From the NCBI GenBank assembly GCA_949752795.1, contig OX457058.1, forward strand, positions 155,754,353 to 155,818,352: a DNA stretch of 64,000 nucleotides, read 5' to 3'. Numbering within the stretch: the stretch's first letter is position 1; every line of letters begins with the position of its first letter. This DNA is from Hyperoodon ampullatus. Its lineage: Eukaryota > Chordata > Mammalia > Artiodactyla > Ziphiidae. Shown piece after piece: positions 21,086 through 33,219 of this stretch. The notes beneath the pieces were generated by a model that saw nothing but the letters and a program-made list of their open reading frames with translations, did not search any database and was not told where the DNA came from. Position numbers and translations under genes: made by a program.

Positions 21086-21764
21086 GTTACCAGAGGTAAA
21101 CTCTTAAGGTTCTTAAAAGTCATTTTGTCTGAAGAGTGTTAGAAGATATAACCTTATGATTCTAAGAAGTCATTTTTCTAGTTGAGAGAGTCTATAAGGC
21201 ATCACCTTACTCTTCTTAGGTGTAAACAAAATGTCTTAGGTTGTACCTTTGATCTAAATGTAATCTTAAGGCTCCATTTTATAGGAAGGGTCCTGAATTT
21301 GATCTATATACTGTGAGCCTATTTCTTATTTTTAGAAAGATTTGCTGGTTGGAAAGACTGGGGATGAAAAATACTTCTATTTTCAAATACTTTAATCCTG
21401 ACTCCTCCATATTTCCTCTAAATTCTGTTTGAAAATTTAACAGTTCCTTCCTTAGCTCATCTCTATTTGTACCTTGTCATAAAAAAATAAAAGAAACTAG
21501 TTAGCACTTTTGATAGTCTGCCTGGAAATTTCCTTAGCCAGTTCCACCAGTTCAGGGAGTATTTTTTCAGTTTTCATGTTACTGCAGGTGACAGTGTGGC
21601 TAAACTTCCTGCCACTTCATAATGCTTGTCATGTTTCCTCCAGCCTCCAATAACAAATTTCCTCCCGTACTTCTGGAGGCCCTTCAGTCTCTGCTTCTTG
21701 CCTGCTTCCAAAGCTAATGCTAAATGTTTTAGGTGCTTGTTTTGGCAGCACCCCACTTCTTAAA
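21086..21764. other. Unassigned sequence
   Basis: Nothing recognised. The text between two MLT1 LTRs does not look like provirus interior to me. Confidence 0.45.
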
Positions 21765-22295
21765 TCATTTCTGTTCTGATTACTGTGACAAAACAAACCG
21801 CTCTAAAACTTAGTGGACTAAAACAACAGGGTTTTTATTCTGTATCGCCGTTCCATGGCTTTACTGTGATCAGTTGAGGGTTTTTCTTCTCTGCGATATC
21901 ACCCAGGGCTGCAATCATCTGGTGTCTTGATCAGCTGGGACATCAAAGGTATTTTATTCACGTACATGCCTAGCAGTTGATGAGAGAACTCAGCTGGGGA
22001 GAACCTACACGTGACCTCTCCATGTGATCTAGGCTTCTCACAGCAGGGTGGCTGGGTTCCCAGGGGAGGTATCCTAAGAACAAACATTCTCAGAAAGCCA
22101 GATGGAAAGTACAAGACCTCTTATGACCTAGCTTCAGCAGTCACTCCGTGCCACTTGCATCATATTCTGTAGATCAAAAGCGAGTCCCAGGGCCAGCTCA
22201 TATTCAAGGAGAGGGGACTATACAAAGGCTTAAATACTTTAAGTCATGGTTCATTGGGGGCCTGTCCTTGGAGACCAGCTACTTAGGTGGATAAA
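21765..22295 (-). mobile_element. MLT1-type LTR
   Basis: Minus orientation: AAAACTTAGTGGACTAAAAC, GCGAGTCCCAGGGCCAGCTC, AGGAGAGGGGACTATACAAA and GGTTCATTGGGGGCC. It faces the LTR at 20,540-21,085 in opposite orientation, so they are separate insertions. Confidence 0.8.
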
Positions 22296-22632
22296 GACAT
22301 GATGGAAACAGCTTCGATGAAAATGTGGTTAATATGAATTGCACTAGGTCTGATTGTTGGTTTGCAAACTGTCTTATTCTGGATCTTAGGTGAGGAGAAT
22401 GAGTGGTGAATTAACCCTTGTCTAGATTCGTCCTTTGAGAAGTAACAATATCCCAGTTAGTAATGGACAGGGCTTGCTGGCCATTAAGCACAGATAACCT
22501 TTAGTGTCTTACCATGTTTCTTGCATAGTGGCATAAAGCAGTGTTTTAATGAGACCTGTTGAGATGTCCTGACAGATGTTTTTCTTTCTTTTGTTTTATC
22601 TGGCCTATCCACCTCCATGTAAAAGCCTTGTC
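22296..22632. other. Unassigned sequence
   Basis: No repeat or gene recognised. Confidence 0.45.
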
Positions 22633-22642
22633 AAGAAATAAA

Positions 22643-22850
22643 GGGCTTCCCTGGTGGCGCAGTGGTTCACAGTCCGCCTGCCGATGCAGGGGACACGGGT
22701 TAGTGCCCCGGTCCGGGAGGATCCCACATGCCGCGGAGCGGCTGGGCCCGTGAACCATGGCCGCTGAGCCTGCGCGTCCGGAGCCTGTGCTCCGCAACGG
22801 GAGAGGCCACAACAGTGAGAGGCCCGTGTACCGCGAAAAAAAAAAAAAAA
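22643..22850 (+). mobile_element. CHR-2-like SINE, copy 6
   Basis: Plus orientation, tail of about 17 A, direct repeats AAGAAATAA (22,633-22,641 and 22,851-22,859). Box B-like segment reads GGGTTAGTGCCCC, one base off the usual GGGTTCGTGCCCC. Confidence 0.94.
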
Positions 22851-22859
22851 AAGAAATAA

Positions 22860-23685
22860 GACCTAGGATTTTGAGATGGGTATGTAAGAGCAAAAGAGAA
22901 CTAGAATGATATTCGTTTTTACCTGTCCCTCAGCATTCCCAGTGCCAGCAGGGTGGGGTACTGAAAGCAGAATCGCACAGCAGAGGATGTAGGGAGCTGG
23001 GCCATGGGGGGGCCAGGAGGCGGAGGCAGAGCCAGAGGATGTTTCTATTCTGTGACAGTGGCTTTTGCCTTTGAGGCAGCAGCAGTCATATTTCATGTCT
23101 TCCATGGTGTCTCCTACCTTTAAATGTCAGTCTCTGCAGCCGCCTTATCTCCTGTAGCACATTTCAATTAGGTATTCCAAATCACACTCTTTTCTCCCAG
23201 GACAAATATGCCGGAGGTGATATTTACTGTTACAGCAGCATTTTAAATACTTAGGGAGAAAAAAAAAGGCCTAGTGAATAGCAGTTTCTCCCTTATAATA
23301 ACAATAAAACACAGTACTAATGGAGAGGAGAGGTGAATTCTGGGTTCGATGCCAGTTAACGGGCTGAGTGAACGTCTTTAGTCTCCGCCCTCTTTGGTCC
23401 CCCTCCTCCCAGGCCTGCCTTAGTGTGAAGGTTGCCAAGCTGGGCTCTGTACGAGCAGCCTCCCACGTTTTCTTCACTGGAGGTTCATGAATGTCTCCTC
23501 GAATTCCTTCTATCAAGAGATAACTGGGCTCCTACTTGCCCCGCTACCTGTTCCTTCTTTCATTTTGAGGCATGTTTGCATAAAATCAGAATCACTGTTT
23601 CTGTAGTAATTCGCCAGGGGCCATTGCCTACTCCTTACCTCTGGGCATTTTCAGCTCTCAGTGGAACACCCTCAACCCCAGGAGG
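22860..23685. other. Unassigned sequence
   Basis: No repeat or gene recognised. Frames at 22,863-23,105 (-) and 23,271-23,516 (-) lack motifs. Confidence 0.45.
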
Positions 23686-23689
23686 CACA

Positions 23690-24275
23690 TAGTTGAGACA
23701 CTTCTGCTGCTTAGAATCCAGTCTCAGCTCCTTGACTTGGTATTGAAGGTCCTTCTGTCTGGTCTTGCCCACTGCTTACTGGTCCTTCTATCCCCTTGTT
23801 CACTGGGCTGATGTTTTTGTTGCCTCGCTGGTAGGTTTTGCACATTCCTCCATCCAAACCTCGTGCAGGCCGAGCACAGTGCTTGGCACATGGTGTACTA
23901 GGGGGTTCTTAGTCACTGTTCTCCCCCAGGTTGGGAATCCTTCCACTAGATCTCCTCTCCATACATCTGATTCCCGCCCAGACTTACAAGAAGAAAGTGG
24001 GTCCCACTTCCGTTAAGTCTTCTCTGACCCCCTTAGCATTCACTGCTGCCCCCCGCTTCACAAAATCTTAACGTGTTCCTCGTCATCACTGCTCATTTGG
24101 CACTCGGCATGTACTGTTTTATGCTATTTTGAATGTCCATATGTTGTCTACCCAATTAAATTGTAAGTGCCTTACAGGGACGGATAACTTTGCCTTGTGC
24201 TTATTTCTTACACCTTCAGAGTCCAAGATAGTTCCCTGAACATAGAAGGTGTTCAGTTAACATTCCTTGACTAAG
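23690..24275 (+). mobile_element. L2 LINE, 3' part
   Basis: Plus-orientation L2: TTAAGTCTTCTCTGACCCCC, then AATTAAATTGTAAGTGCCTT, ACAGGGACGGATAACTTTGC and GAACATAGAAGGTGTTCAGT, the characteristic order of the L2 3' end. Confidence 0.85.
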
Positions 24276-24564
24276 TGGTCACATCAACGAGTCAATGAAA
24301 GCCACGATCCTAAGAAGCCTGCTTCTGATGCCCGTCTACTCAGTTTGGAAATCATAAATGTGCCTAAAACAAGGCCTTTCATTTTACTGTTTCCCCTATA
24401 CACATAGGTATGCTACTTAGATTCTTCAGAGCTAAAGGCTCTTGTCCCAGCCTGATCCATGAAACTGATCATTTAATTGAAGAGTTTTCTTAGCGTCCAA
24501 GGTCTGCCACATCCAGTGCTTTGATAATCAAGGGATCTTGATCATTAGCCTGAAGGGGATTAGA

Positions 24565-24780
24565 ATATCAAATTTAAGTCCATAGCAGACTGGAGTAGAA
24601 TCTCACACGAGTATCAGTTTTGTCTCTGTCATTTACTAGTCAATCTCCCTATGCCTCAATTTCCCCATCCATAAAATGGATTTAATAATTGCTGTCTACC
24701 TTATGGGGTTGCTGGGAGGTGCCAATGTGATAATAAATGTAAAAGTATTTTGGACATCATAAAACACTATATGAATGTCA
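24565..24780 (-). mobile_element. MIR SINE
   Basis: Minus orientation: GTCTCTGTCATTTACTAGTC, CAATTTCCCCATCCATAAAA and GGGGTTGCTGGGAGG. Confidence 0.82.
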
Positions 24781-24889
24781 GCAATCAGCCTGGCAGCATC
24801 TTCTAACCTTCAGCTAATATTTACTGGAGGCTTGCTGTGTACGAGCTTTGCACTAGGTCTCCTTGCACAATTATAGACCAGCTGAGGAA

Positions 24890-27530
24890 TTTGGTATTCG
24901 GTAGGGCCTGAACGCTGATCCACAAGTAGATGAATGCTGGAAAAAGGATTATAGCCTAGCAGTCACATCTGAAAGTTTAGCAGCCACAGGTAGAGGCTAA
25001 GTGTGTGGCAGACATTTGACCTGGGCATGCCTTGAACACTTTGGATTTCAACACATTTCTACCCCTTACACATTTCAGAACACTCTGAGTTTGCTCCACT
25101 CACTGAAAGTTCTGCCTCTGTGAAGACTTTCCAGTTTCTTGGTTGATCTGTTTTATCCAACTTCCCGATCATACTCGTCCCTCCAAAGTAATCCTGGGAG
25201 CCTGTGCTCGGCCTGCTTCCTCCAAAAGGATGCTCTGAAAACCGGACGCCGCTGCCTGATCTCACGCTGCTGCTGGCTCCAGCGGCAGCCCAGCAAGGAC
25301 GAACAGTGACTTTAGATCCAGGGAGTCTGCCATGCTAGGCCCTGTTTTCATGTAAATGTTGCTGCCATAAAAGGAATGCAGTGGAATGTAGAAAATATCT
25401 GCTGTGGAAGCAGAACTACTTCTGACTCAAATGTGGTGGGACATTTTTTCTCCTTTCCTTTTTCTTCTAGTTTTCCATGTGGCATCAGCAGCTGAGTAAG
25501 GGAAAGCTAAGAGGTTTAAGTGTGCTGGTGTTTGCTGGGCCAGATTAATAACGCAGAGCCTTCCAAACTGGCCATTCAGGGTGAGACAGACTCTCCAAAA
25601 AGCACTGGGCTGTGGGGAGCATTGGCTGGAAAACCAGACTCCACCAGAAGTGCGAGCTGACAGCAGAGCGACGGGGTGGCCAGTGCTCCGTGCTCCCTCC
25701 ACAGCCCCACGCTGCCTCTTCCCTTGCTTCTCTTTCCTCCCATTTTACCAGACCTGCTTCTGAGATGGCTGCGCCACCAGTAGCTCCGGCTTCTGACGGC
25801 TGCTGCCCTCTGCTGGGGAGAAAGCGTCACTGGGGTGGGAAGCGCTGAGCTCTGTACCAGGAAACCAGCCTCAAGGCAGACCAGGTCCGGTCTGTGGTTA
25901 CTGGGCGATTAGGCTTGGAGGGAGGGCAGAAAGACTCAGAAAATCCCTTGCACCACAGTGTTTCCTGGGCGGTCTCAGCTGGGCACTAGACTTTGGAATC
26001 CAACTCTTAGGGATTCATTGCTTTGGATCCTTTGAATTCCCTGTTCAAGAGGTGCGTCCCTGGGGATGGTGACCCCTGGCTTCTTCTTACCTAAGTCAGA
26101 CATTGTGATATTGAGGTTTTCCACTATGGCTAGCCTTAAACACTGTGGGTAACTTTGCTTACTGAGTTAGCTAGACACAATCCTTTCGTAAGTGAAGGTG
26201 ACAGAGGGAAGTTGAGTCTTGCAGGGGCTGCAGAAGGGTGGGTCCAGAGGTGGTCTCTTGGCTGAAAAGGAGGCATCAGAGAGTGGGCGTTCTGAGTGTC
26301 CAGGGGGCAGAAGAAGAGCAGGGAGAGCCAGATGAGAGTGGAGAATACGGCCCATTACGGGGGACGAGTGCATAGGAAGGTAGGTGATGAATGGCCTGTA
26401 TCACTTCTCAGCTGTCCCCAGAGCTGGCTGTGCTGGTAACGCTGTGCCCAGTTGGCTTCAGAAGGTAGAGGGACAGGAGGATTCTTGTCTCCAGCATAAC
26501 CATAGAGTGGTCCTGGTGCATCTGTGGATCTTCAGCCTAGAGTACAGCCTAGCCAGACGGGAGCTATGACCTCATTGACCACACAGTAATTCTACCTGAG
26601 GGATTTATTTCCCTTCCAGGACCTCCTGCCAAGATTCTTGGTTAGAGTTAATGGGGCTCCCCTAGCGAGCGAGTGTCTCCTAGTGATGTGCATAAACAGT
26701 GCCAGGTAGGAAATAGGTTTCCTGTTCTTAATGGGCTTGTTAAACCTCTTATTGAATGGGGTTTAAATGGCTTCATTATAAATAATAATAGTAAGTAAGC
26801 ATTATAATTAGTAGAAAAATGATGATGTCAGCTCTGACTGCCCCTTACCATTTTAACCTTGCCAACCTGCAGGTCCTTTTGCCAATAGTGCCCGGTGATG
26901 CGTGGCAGGTGACACTGGGACCAGTAATTGGAGCAGATGGCAGACTTTGTTTCCTGCAGCTTCCCAGTTCTGAGCCCCTGTCCACTTCTGTAGTCATTCC
27001 TTCTCTCTGTGCCTTTCATTTGGGGTTCTAGGCTCTCATCCTGTCAGATGAGATAGAACCACAAACTCCTCTGTCTTAATTTTGACTAAGGTTGAAAGCC
27101 ATGGACAAAGGTTCTAAGGTTAAGTTTGGGTATCAGGTAGAAGAGATTTTAGAAAGGGTAGTGGATCCTGAAAGAAGCTCAGTTAGAGGTGGGACTCACG
27201 TTCTTATTGCTAGTTTACAGCTGGGACTGGGCGTATGAAGTGTATCTTAGACTTTAGTAATTTATTTATCAGCTTCACCGATCTTACCGTAACTTTCTAC
27301 AACCGTATTGGTTTTCTTTATACTGATGCTCTTGTTTGCCTTAAGGAGATTTGGCATCTTCTTAAGCAGTATGTTTGTGAAATCATGGGTTTAATGTGTA
27401 AGCCAGGTTTTTTACCCAGTCCATATTAAAATGAATATGTAACAGCTATATTTTTAAAAAGTTCACCCATGTGGCAAATGTGTCATACCCTCAGGGGAAA
27501 TCATACCACACTTCTGGAAACACTGCTACG
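24890..27530. other. Long repeat-poor stretch, unassigned
   Basis: About 2.6 kb in which I recognise no interspersed repeat and no gene. It includes moderately GC-rich segments (25,600-25,860) and a CTCF-like motif. Overlapping short frames at 25,427-25,848 on both strands show no known domain. It could hold regulatory DNA; the sequence alone does not show it. Confidence 0.5.
25801..25817 (-). promoter_or_regulatory. CTCF core-like motif
   Basis: The minus strand reads CCCAGCAGAGGGCAGCA, which contains a full match to CCASNAGRKGGCRS. It lies in non-repeat sequence. Binding is not shown. Confidence 0.5.
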
Positions 27531-27534
27531 GAGT

Positions 27535-27705
27535 AGTGGTTCTCAAGCTTTAGTGGGTGTCGGTAGAACTCGTTAAACTGTAGATTACTGGGCCCCTCCT
27601 TCCGAGATTCTGATTCAGCAGGTCTGAAGTGAGGCCTATGACTTTGCAATTCTAACAGTTTCTCAGGAGATGCTGACATCCAGGGACCACACTTTCAGTA
27701 GCACC
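27535..27705 (+). mobile_element. MER5A-type hAT-Charlie element
   Basis: AGTAGTGGTTCTCAAGCTTT at the start, ATTACTGGGCCCCTCC and GATTCTGATTCAGCAGGTCT inside, and AGGGACCACACTTTCAGTAG near the end: the MER5A order, non-autonomous DNA transposon. Confidence 0.85.
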
Positions 27706-27776
27706 GGCCTGGAGGACGAGAGCCCATTCTCCGTTTCCTCATCTGACAATGGGCATAGGACCTATTTCAAAAGATT

Positions 27777-28082
27777 TGTCTTAGTTCATCCAGGATGTAT
27801 GACAGCATACCATGGACTCGGTGGCTTAGACAGTCACTGTTTATTTCTCACATTTCTGGAGGCTGGGAAGTCCAACATCAAGGTGCTCGCAGATTGGGTG
27901 TCCTCACATGGCCAAGAGAAAAATCATTCCTCTTGTGTTTCTTATAAGGAATCCTATTCATGAGGGCTCACTCTCATGACCTCATTACCTCTCAAAGACC
28001 CCCACCTCCTACTATTATCACGTTGTAGTTTGGGATTTCAAAATATAAATTTTGGAGGGATACAGTCATTCGGTCCATAACA
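27777..28082 (-). mobile_element. MLT1-type LTR
   Basis: Minus orientation from TGTCTTAGTTCATCCAGG to CGGTCCATAACA, with TTATTTCTCACATTTCTGGA, ATTCATGAGGGCTCACTCTC and ACCTCATTACCTCTCAAAGA inside. Both ends are recognisable, so it is close to a complete LTR. Confidence 0.88.
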
Positions 28083-28945
28083 GTGTTTATGAACATAAAA
28101 CGTTACCTACCGTATGTAGAACACCTGGCACAGAGCGGATGCTGTACAAGGCGGCATGATTTTTCTTGGAGCCATTCTAACCATTTGGAGTTATTTTTTA
28201 TGCTTTAGAGTTTTTTGTGGTTCATTGTGAAGCTCAAATAGGAAATAGAGGGAATTCTGTCAGGTTAATTCTGGTTCTAGGTTCTAGTGCTAAATTTAAG
28301 TTCGTTATGCAAGTCTGGATGGCTAAGCAGTCCTGCAGCAGCATCTGGACAGTTCTTCCATCTTACAGAACCCTGGCAAAAAGAGACAGTGGGGTCTTCG
28401 TTTCTCTGCATCTGGTCAAGAACTGTGTTGAGGGCTAAGGAACAGAGCTGCGTGGGAGTGCATCCTGTTGTGCTTACCGTGTTCTGAGAGATAGGTGGGC
28501 AAAGAGTAGCTTACAGTTTGATGAATGATTGTGATTTTTTGAGGCTGCCTAGTAGTTCAGTCCCCTTTCTGTGTACGAGGAGTTTGCCGGCGTGAGTCTG
28601 AAAGGGAGCTGGGACCCTCATTCTGTTACTGAAGCTCCAAAGGCTAGTTTCACTTTCCCCAGCCTCAGAAAACTGTGCGAGCCAGGCTTAGTGGGTGGGA
28701 GGAAGAACCTACTCTGGTGATGGCCAGGTGGGGGCAGCAGCTCATCAGGGGCCCAGTGCCAGCAGCACGGGACCCCATCAGGCTGTTCCTGGGACAGCAT
28801 CCTTGCTGCTGTGGCAGCCTCCTGGCGTCTCTGCTCATCTTCCATGTATGGTTCTCAAGTTCTTTCATCAAATCCATTTCTACTTCACCTCGTAAATGAT
28901 GCTGAGCCAACGGTGGTTCTTGGAGCAGTGAAGTGGCATATCACA
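28083..28945. other. Unassigned sequence
   Basis: No gene recognised. A small MIR-like piece (ACACCTGGCACAGAGCGGAT) is at about 28,120. Mirrored frames at 28,618-28,910 on both strands have no known motif. Confidence 0.45.
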
Positions 28946-28949
28946 AACT

Positions 28950-29130
28950 ATTTTAAAATAACTGACCACCACCTGGAGCGTGGATTGTAGGACAAGTGAG
29001 AAGGTAGGGCGACGAATAAGGAGGCAATTATCTGAGGAAGTGAGGATGGAGAGAGAGGAAGAAATGTTTAGGGGGTAAATTTGACCAAATCTGATGATTG
29101 GAGGCCCGATTTTATCTTTGAACTTAGAAG
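28950..29130 (-). mobile_element. Probable L2 ORF fragment
   Basis: GAGCGTGGATTGTAGGACAA, then GGAGGCAATTATCTGAGGAA, follow the order of L2 read on the minus strand. Diverged. Confidence 0.5.
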
Positions 29131-29352
29131 ACAGAAATGAATTTTTGGTTTTGTGTGCAGCATTAGTTGCCTTTTGGGGATAAGTAGTCATTTTGTTGTC
29201 AAGTTAGATACCCCCAAATGGATGAAGAAGCAAGATAAAATTTATTGAATAGGGTTGTGTTTGGAGTATAGCTTGGCTATGGGCGTCTCCATTTCAGATC
29301 TTTTCAGCTCAACAAACATTGAGCATTTACTAGATGTTAGACATTGATAGTT

Positions 29353-29575
29353 TTTTTGGGTTTTCTTTGTTTGTTTTTTTTTTGCGGTACGCAGGCCTCT
29401 CACTGTTGTGGCCTCTCCCGTTGTGGAGCACGGGCTCCGGACGCACAGGCTCAGCGGCCATGGCTCACGGGCCCAGCTGCTCTGCGGCATATGGGATCTT
29501 CCCAGACCGGGGCACGAACCCGCGTCCCCTGCATCGGCAGGCGGACTCTCAACCACTGCGCCACCAGGGAAGCCC
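29353..29575 (-). mobile_element. CHR-2-like SINE, copy 7
   Basis: Minus orientation, tail region broken up by G (TTTTTGGGTTTTCTTTG), direct repeats TGATAGTT (29,345-29,352 and 29,576-29,583). The long antisense frame through this copy is a SINE by-product. Confidence 0.93.
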
Positions 29576-29583
29576 TGATAGTT

Positions 29584-30485
29584 ATTTAAGAATACCATTT
29601 CTTTTGATTTTGGTGTTGAAAAGGGGTGGAAGTATGGAGGGAAAAATCTCACATGATCGTTCACAAACACACACAATGACACAACACAGAGAGCATGCAC
29701 GTATTGGTCTTGAGATTTCCTCAAGGGCCCAAATGAACCCATGTGGAGTCTGTACTAGAACAGGGGTTCTTGGCTGCTTTTATAAACCTTCTCTCCTTGC
29801 CTCTCACTTACAAGTAAACCCCCTGAGCTATCACCTCCCGGTGAGTTGAAGGGTTCACAATTAAATGTTCCCTATGCTGAGTGGGTGCGTACACTGCCAG
29901 AGCCATGTACTTGCTCCTTGCCGTGTGTTGATTGGGAAGCTGCCACCACCGTCTGTCTTCTCCACTCTTTAAAAGATGGTGATGGGTAGCTCCAAAGTGC
30001 CGGCTATTTACATACCTAGCTCCTGCCTGCTTTTTCAAGGCTCTTTGTTCAAGTGTCACTACTGGTTTGTAAAACATGAACAGAGTCAGGTGGAAAAAGT
30101 AATTACAGTTCACATCTGGTGTTCCTACTGACACGATGCTGAGCTGCCTGACTGCACTGCTTTCCTGTCACTTCTCTCATTCTGTCTTTTCAGTTCTAGG
30201 CTCACCCTCCCTCTCCCCCTCCCCCTCTCTTGTGCTTGTTCTTTTGTGTGTCAGAGAGCCACACATCTGAAAGGTAGCTGGCTTCTCATGACCACCAGGG
30301 AGCCTGGTCTAGAGAGGCTGCTCCCCTTTAATGTATCAAGATGCCGAGGCCTTGGCTGGCTACACAGGGACATCTCTGGTGTGTTCAGTTCCTAGTGCCA
30401 TGATTGGCTCTCCTCTGCATCTAGATCTGAAACCAAACCTTCCTTTGGATCAGACCAAACCAGGAGCTTTACATGGTTATTTTAG
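29584..30485. other. Unassigned sequence
   Basis: No interspersed repeat or gene recognised. A C/T-rich run lies at 30,203-30,232. Confidence 0.45.
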
Positions 30486-30496
30486 ATCCTGGAGAC

Positions 30497-30709
30497 TTTT
30501 TCTTTTTTTTTTTTTTGCAGTACGCGGGCCTCTCACTGCTGTGGCCTCTCCCGTTGCGGAGCACAGGCTCCAGACCTGCAGGCTCAGCGGCCATGGCTCA
30601 TGGGCCTAGCCGCTCCGTGGCATGTGGGATCTTCCCGGACTGGGGCACGAACCCGTGTCCCCTGCATTGGCAGGCGGACTCTCAACCACTGCGCCACCAG
30701 GGAAGCCCA
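30497..30709 (-). mobile_element. CHR-2-like SINE, copy 8
   Basis: Minus orientation, direct repeats ATCCTGGAGAC (30,486-30,496 and 30,710-30,720). Same orientation as copy 7 about 0.9 kb away. Confidence 0.94.
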
Positions 30710-30827
30710 ATCCTGGAGACCTTTAATCTTCCTGAAGAGCATGTTTGCTCTTTGGATGCTGTTAATTTCTCTCTCTACCTGTAACAATGTAATATATCAG
30801 GACTTGGTGACAGGTACATCCACACCC

Positions 30828-30852
30828 ATATATCCTAAGATATAGGATATAT
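30828..30852. repeat. Short perfect inverted repeat
   Basis: ATATATCCTA, five bases, TAGGATATAT: a ten-base stem with a small loop. No neighbouring gene or transcription signal gives it a role. Confidence 0.85.
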
Positions 30853-32160
30853 CTTCCTTTTTCTATGGTCACAATTCCACTATTGGTGGTGGAAGGTAGC
30901 CTAGAGTGGTGGTGGTCTGACTTTTGGTTTCAAAATCACATTTTAAAATTAATCATGACCAACATGATATTGTCAACTAAGGATCATTTTTTTAAAAAGT
31001 TTCACCAGGTGTTATTACCACTGTATCATAAAAGAAAGGGACATTTTAGCTCCAAAATGTAGGAAAGGCATCCTTTAGTATAAAGGAAGGTTCTTTACAG
31101 TAAATAACTGTAGGTTAATTTAAAAAAAAATCTGATATCCCTTTGAGAGGAAGAATATTCTTTCTTGAAATAGTAGAAATGATGCCATGTAGCTTCCCAG
31201 ACATGGGGAAGGGGCTGCAAGGGAATGTCTCCTTTTTCTCTGTGTCTCCAGCAATTTCTGGCACAGTGCTAGGCACGTCGTGGCCCAGCCTATTTCATCT
31301 CCTTTCCCAATCACTTCTCAATTCCTTCAACCTTAGGTGCTTAGTAACTGTTTAGGTTTATTCATCGAATTCAGTGAACCTTTACACACACAGATACACA
31401 CACGTCGTCTTTATTTCTTAAACATACAGAATACTTTTCATTTTCATTTTTATTTCCTTATTGGTAAAAAATCATGATTTCTCTTTTTTGTGACTGCTGT
31501 GGTTTTAATCAGCGTGACCATCTATAAAGCGTTATTTACTAAATAATAATGACGCATGCTTTTATTAATTAATGTTATTGACCACATGCCATTTTCATAG
31601 GAAAATGCTAGGGAAGAAAGTTTGGCAGATATATATAGTAAGTTCAGTTTGGGGCATAGCAAGTTTGAAGTTACAGCAGCACTTCCACATGACATCACCT
31701 CCAAAGTTTTCCTTTCTCCAACTAAAGTTTACATGTTTGCTATCAGGGGCTATGCTTTTTCTCCTTTGTTCCTCCTCAGTGATATGTGATGTGATGAACA
31801 CATTGTGGATTATGAATAAATGCTTGTTGATTATTTTAGGAACTATGTAGTTGTAGGTTGGTGGAAATTTCCAGGAAACATGGCAGTTGAACATTGGTGA
31901 TCAACGAGTGATTATGGGATAGTAGTACAGTAGACACATGGCAGGGGCGGGGGAGGGCAGTCGAGGGTTTTCAAGAGTATGAAATGGGAGATGAAGAATG
32001 AGTGCTTGAATGATGCAGCTTTTTGAAAAGTCTATTTTGTAATGGATCGTCCTGTAGGTCACTAATAACTTGGGATTCAAAAAATCATTGTATGGTTTAA
32101 ATGGGATAAACTATTTGGTTAGTTAATCACCTCTGGGGATTCTGAGAAGTCCATTCATGC
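30853..32160. other. Unassigned sequence
   Basis: About 1.3 kb with no recognised gene or clear repeat. A few MIR/L2-like words (CAGTGCTAGGCACGTCGTGG at 31,264) are too short to call. Confidence 0.45.
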
Positions 32161-32164
32161 CAAG

Positions 32165-32374
32165 TGATTCTTTCATTCAACGAATATGTGTTGAACACCA
32201 ATTACGTGTGAGGATTATTCTAGCTGTTGGGAATATAGCAGCAGATAAAACAAAAATTCCCACCCTTGGAGAACTTATAATAGAGAGTGATAGGCAATCA
32301 ACACAGTAAGTAAATATACCATATTCTGGATGATGATGAGTGCTCTGAAGAAAAATGAAACAAAAAATAGAGAT
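32165..32374 (-). mobile_element. L2 LINE 3' end (left part)
   Basis: L2 read on the minus strand: ATTCAACGAATATGTGTTGA, then ACCCTTGGAGAACTTATAAT and GATGAGTGCTCTGAAG. The element continues at 32,597 after SINE copy 9. Confidence 0.8.
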
Positions 32375-32583
32375 GGGGCTTCTCTGGTGGCGCAATGGCT
32401 GAGGGTCCGCCTGCTGATGAAGGGGATGTGGGTTCATGCCCCGGTCCAGGAAGATCCCACATGCCGCGGAGCGGCTGGGCCCGTGAGCCGTGGCCGCTGA
32501 GCCTGCGCGTCCAGAGCCTGTGCTCCGCAACAGGAGAGGCCACAACAGTGAGAGGCCCACGTACCGCAAAAAAAAAAAAAAAA
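32375..32583 (+). mobile_element. CHR-2-like SINE, copy 9
   Basis: Plus orientation, inserted in L2, direct repeats AAAAAATAGAGAT (32,362-32,374 and 32,584-32,596). Some head changes (GCAATGGCTGAGGG). Confidence 0.94.
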
Positions 32584-32596
32584 AAAAAATAGAGAT

Positions 32597-32710
32597 AGGG
32601 CTGGCCAGGGTTCTGGTGAGGATTTTAAAGTTTAAGTAGGATAAAGAAGAAGGCAAGGGTAGACAGGCAGCCCTGGTGCAGTGTAGTTTTCCAGCGGCCA
32701 AAGCAAGATT
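32597..32710 (-). mobile_element. L2 LINE (right part)
   Basis: Short continuation of the L2 broken by copy 9 (AGGGCTGGCCAGGGTTCTGG). It fades into unassigned sequence. Confidence 0.5.
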
Positions 32711-33215
32711 TCAGGAAGCAAGCGGCATCAGATTCTGAGTGCAATCTGACTTTGCATCACAATTAATAGTGACAGCTTACTGCTTTAAAATAGGAAATAA
32801 AGTGAAAAGAAAGCAAATGCTTGATAGTTGACCTGACATTCACTGTTGCAAGATTGGGAACGTACAATAAATGTCACTGATGGAGCAATATTCATGAAGT
32901 AAAAATGTCAGTTTTCAATTTGGCATGAGGGTGGTTTGACATGTATTAGTCGCACACAGACTATTATCATAATTAATGCATTAATAATGTAGCTGTCCTT
33001 TTTTTTTCCCATCCCAAATTAAAAAGGAGGAAATGGAGAGAGTCAGGTGAAAGAGCAGCTCTCACCCTGCTCAGACCTTTTCTGCCAGCATTTGTCGCTT
33101 CCTGTGCCCTCCCATCTTTGTGGCATTGGCTTCTGATTGGTATCAGTCCATATATATCCGTCTCCATTCATCACTCACGTTTCCATGAACAACACTAGTG
33201 CCCTTGTCTGCTGAG
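32711..33215. other. Unassigned, possible conserved non-coding element
   Basis: Repeat-free, AT-rich and information-rich sequence with clustered ATTA/TAAT words (TCATAATTAATGCATTAATA at 32,968). These are typical of homeodomain sites in enhancers but are also common by chance in AT-rich DNA. Confidence 0.35.
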
Positions 33216-33219
33216 GTCT

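Noticed and set aside
19283..22295. A provirus bounded by the MLT1 LTRs
   Set aside because: The three LTRs differ in orientation and type, and I see no retroviral gene remnants between them.
30290..30310. CTCF-like word ACCACCAGGGAGCCTGG
   Set aside because: It has a mismatch at a core G and is a weaker match than the three motifs listed.
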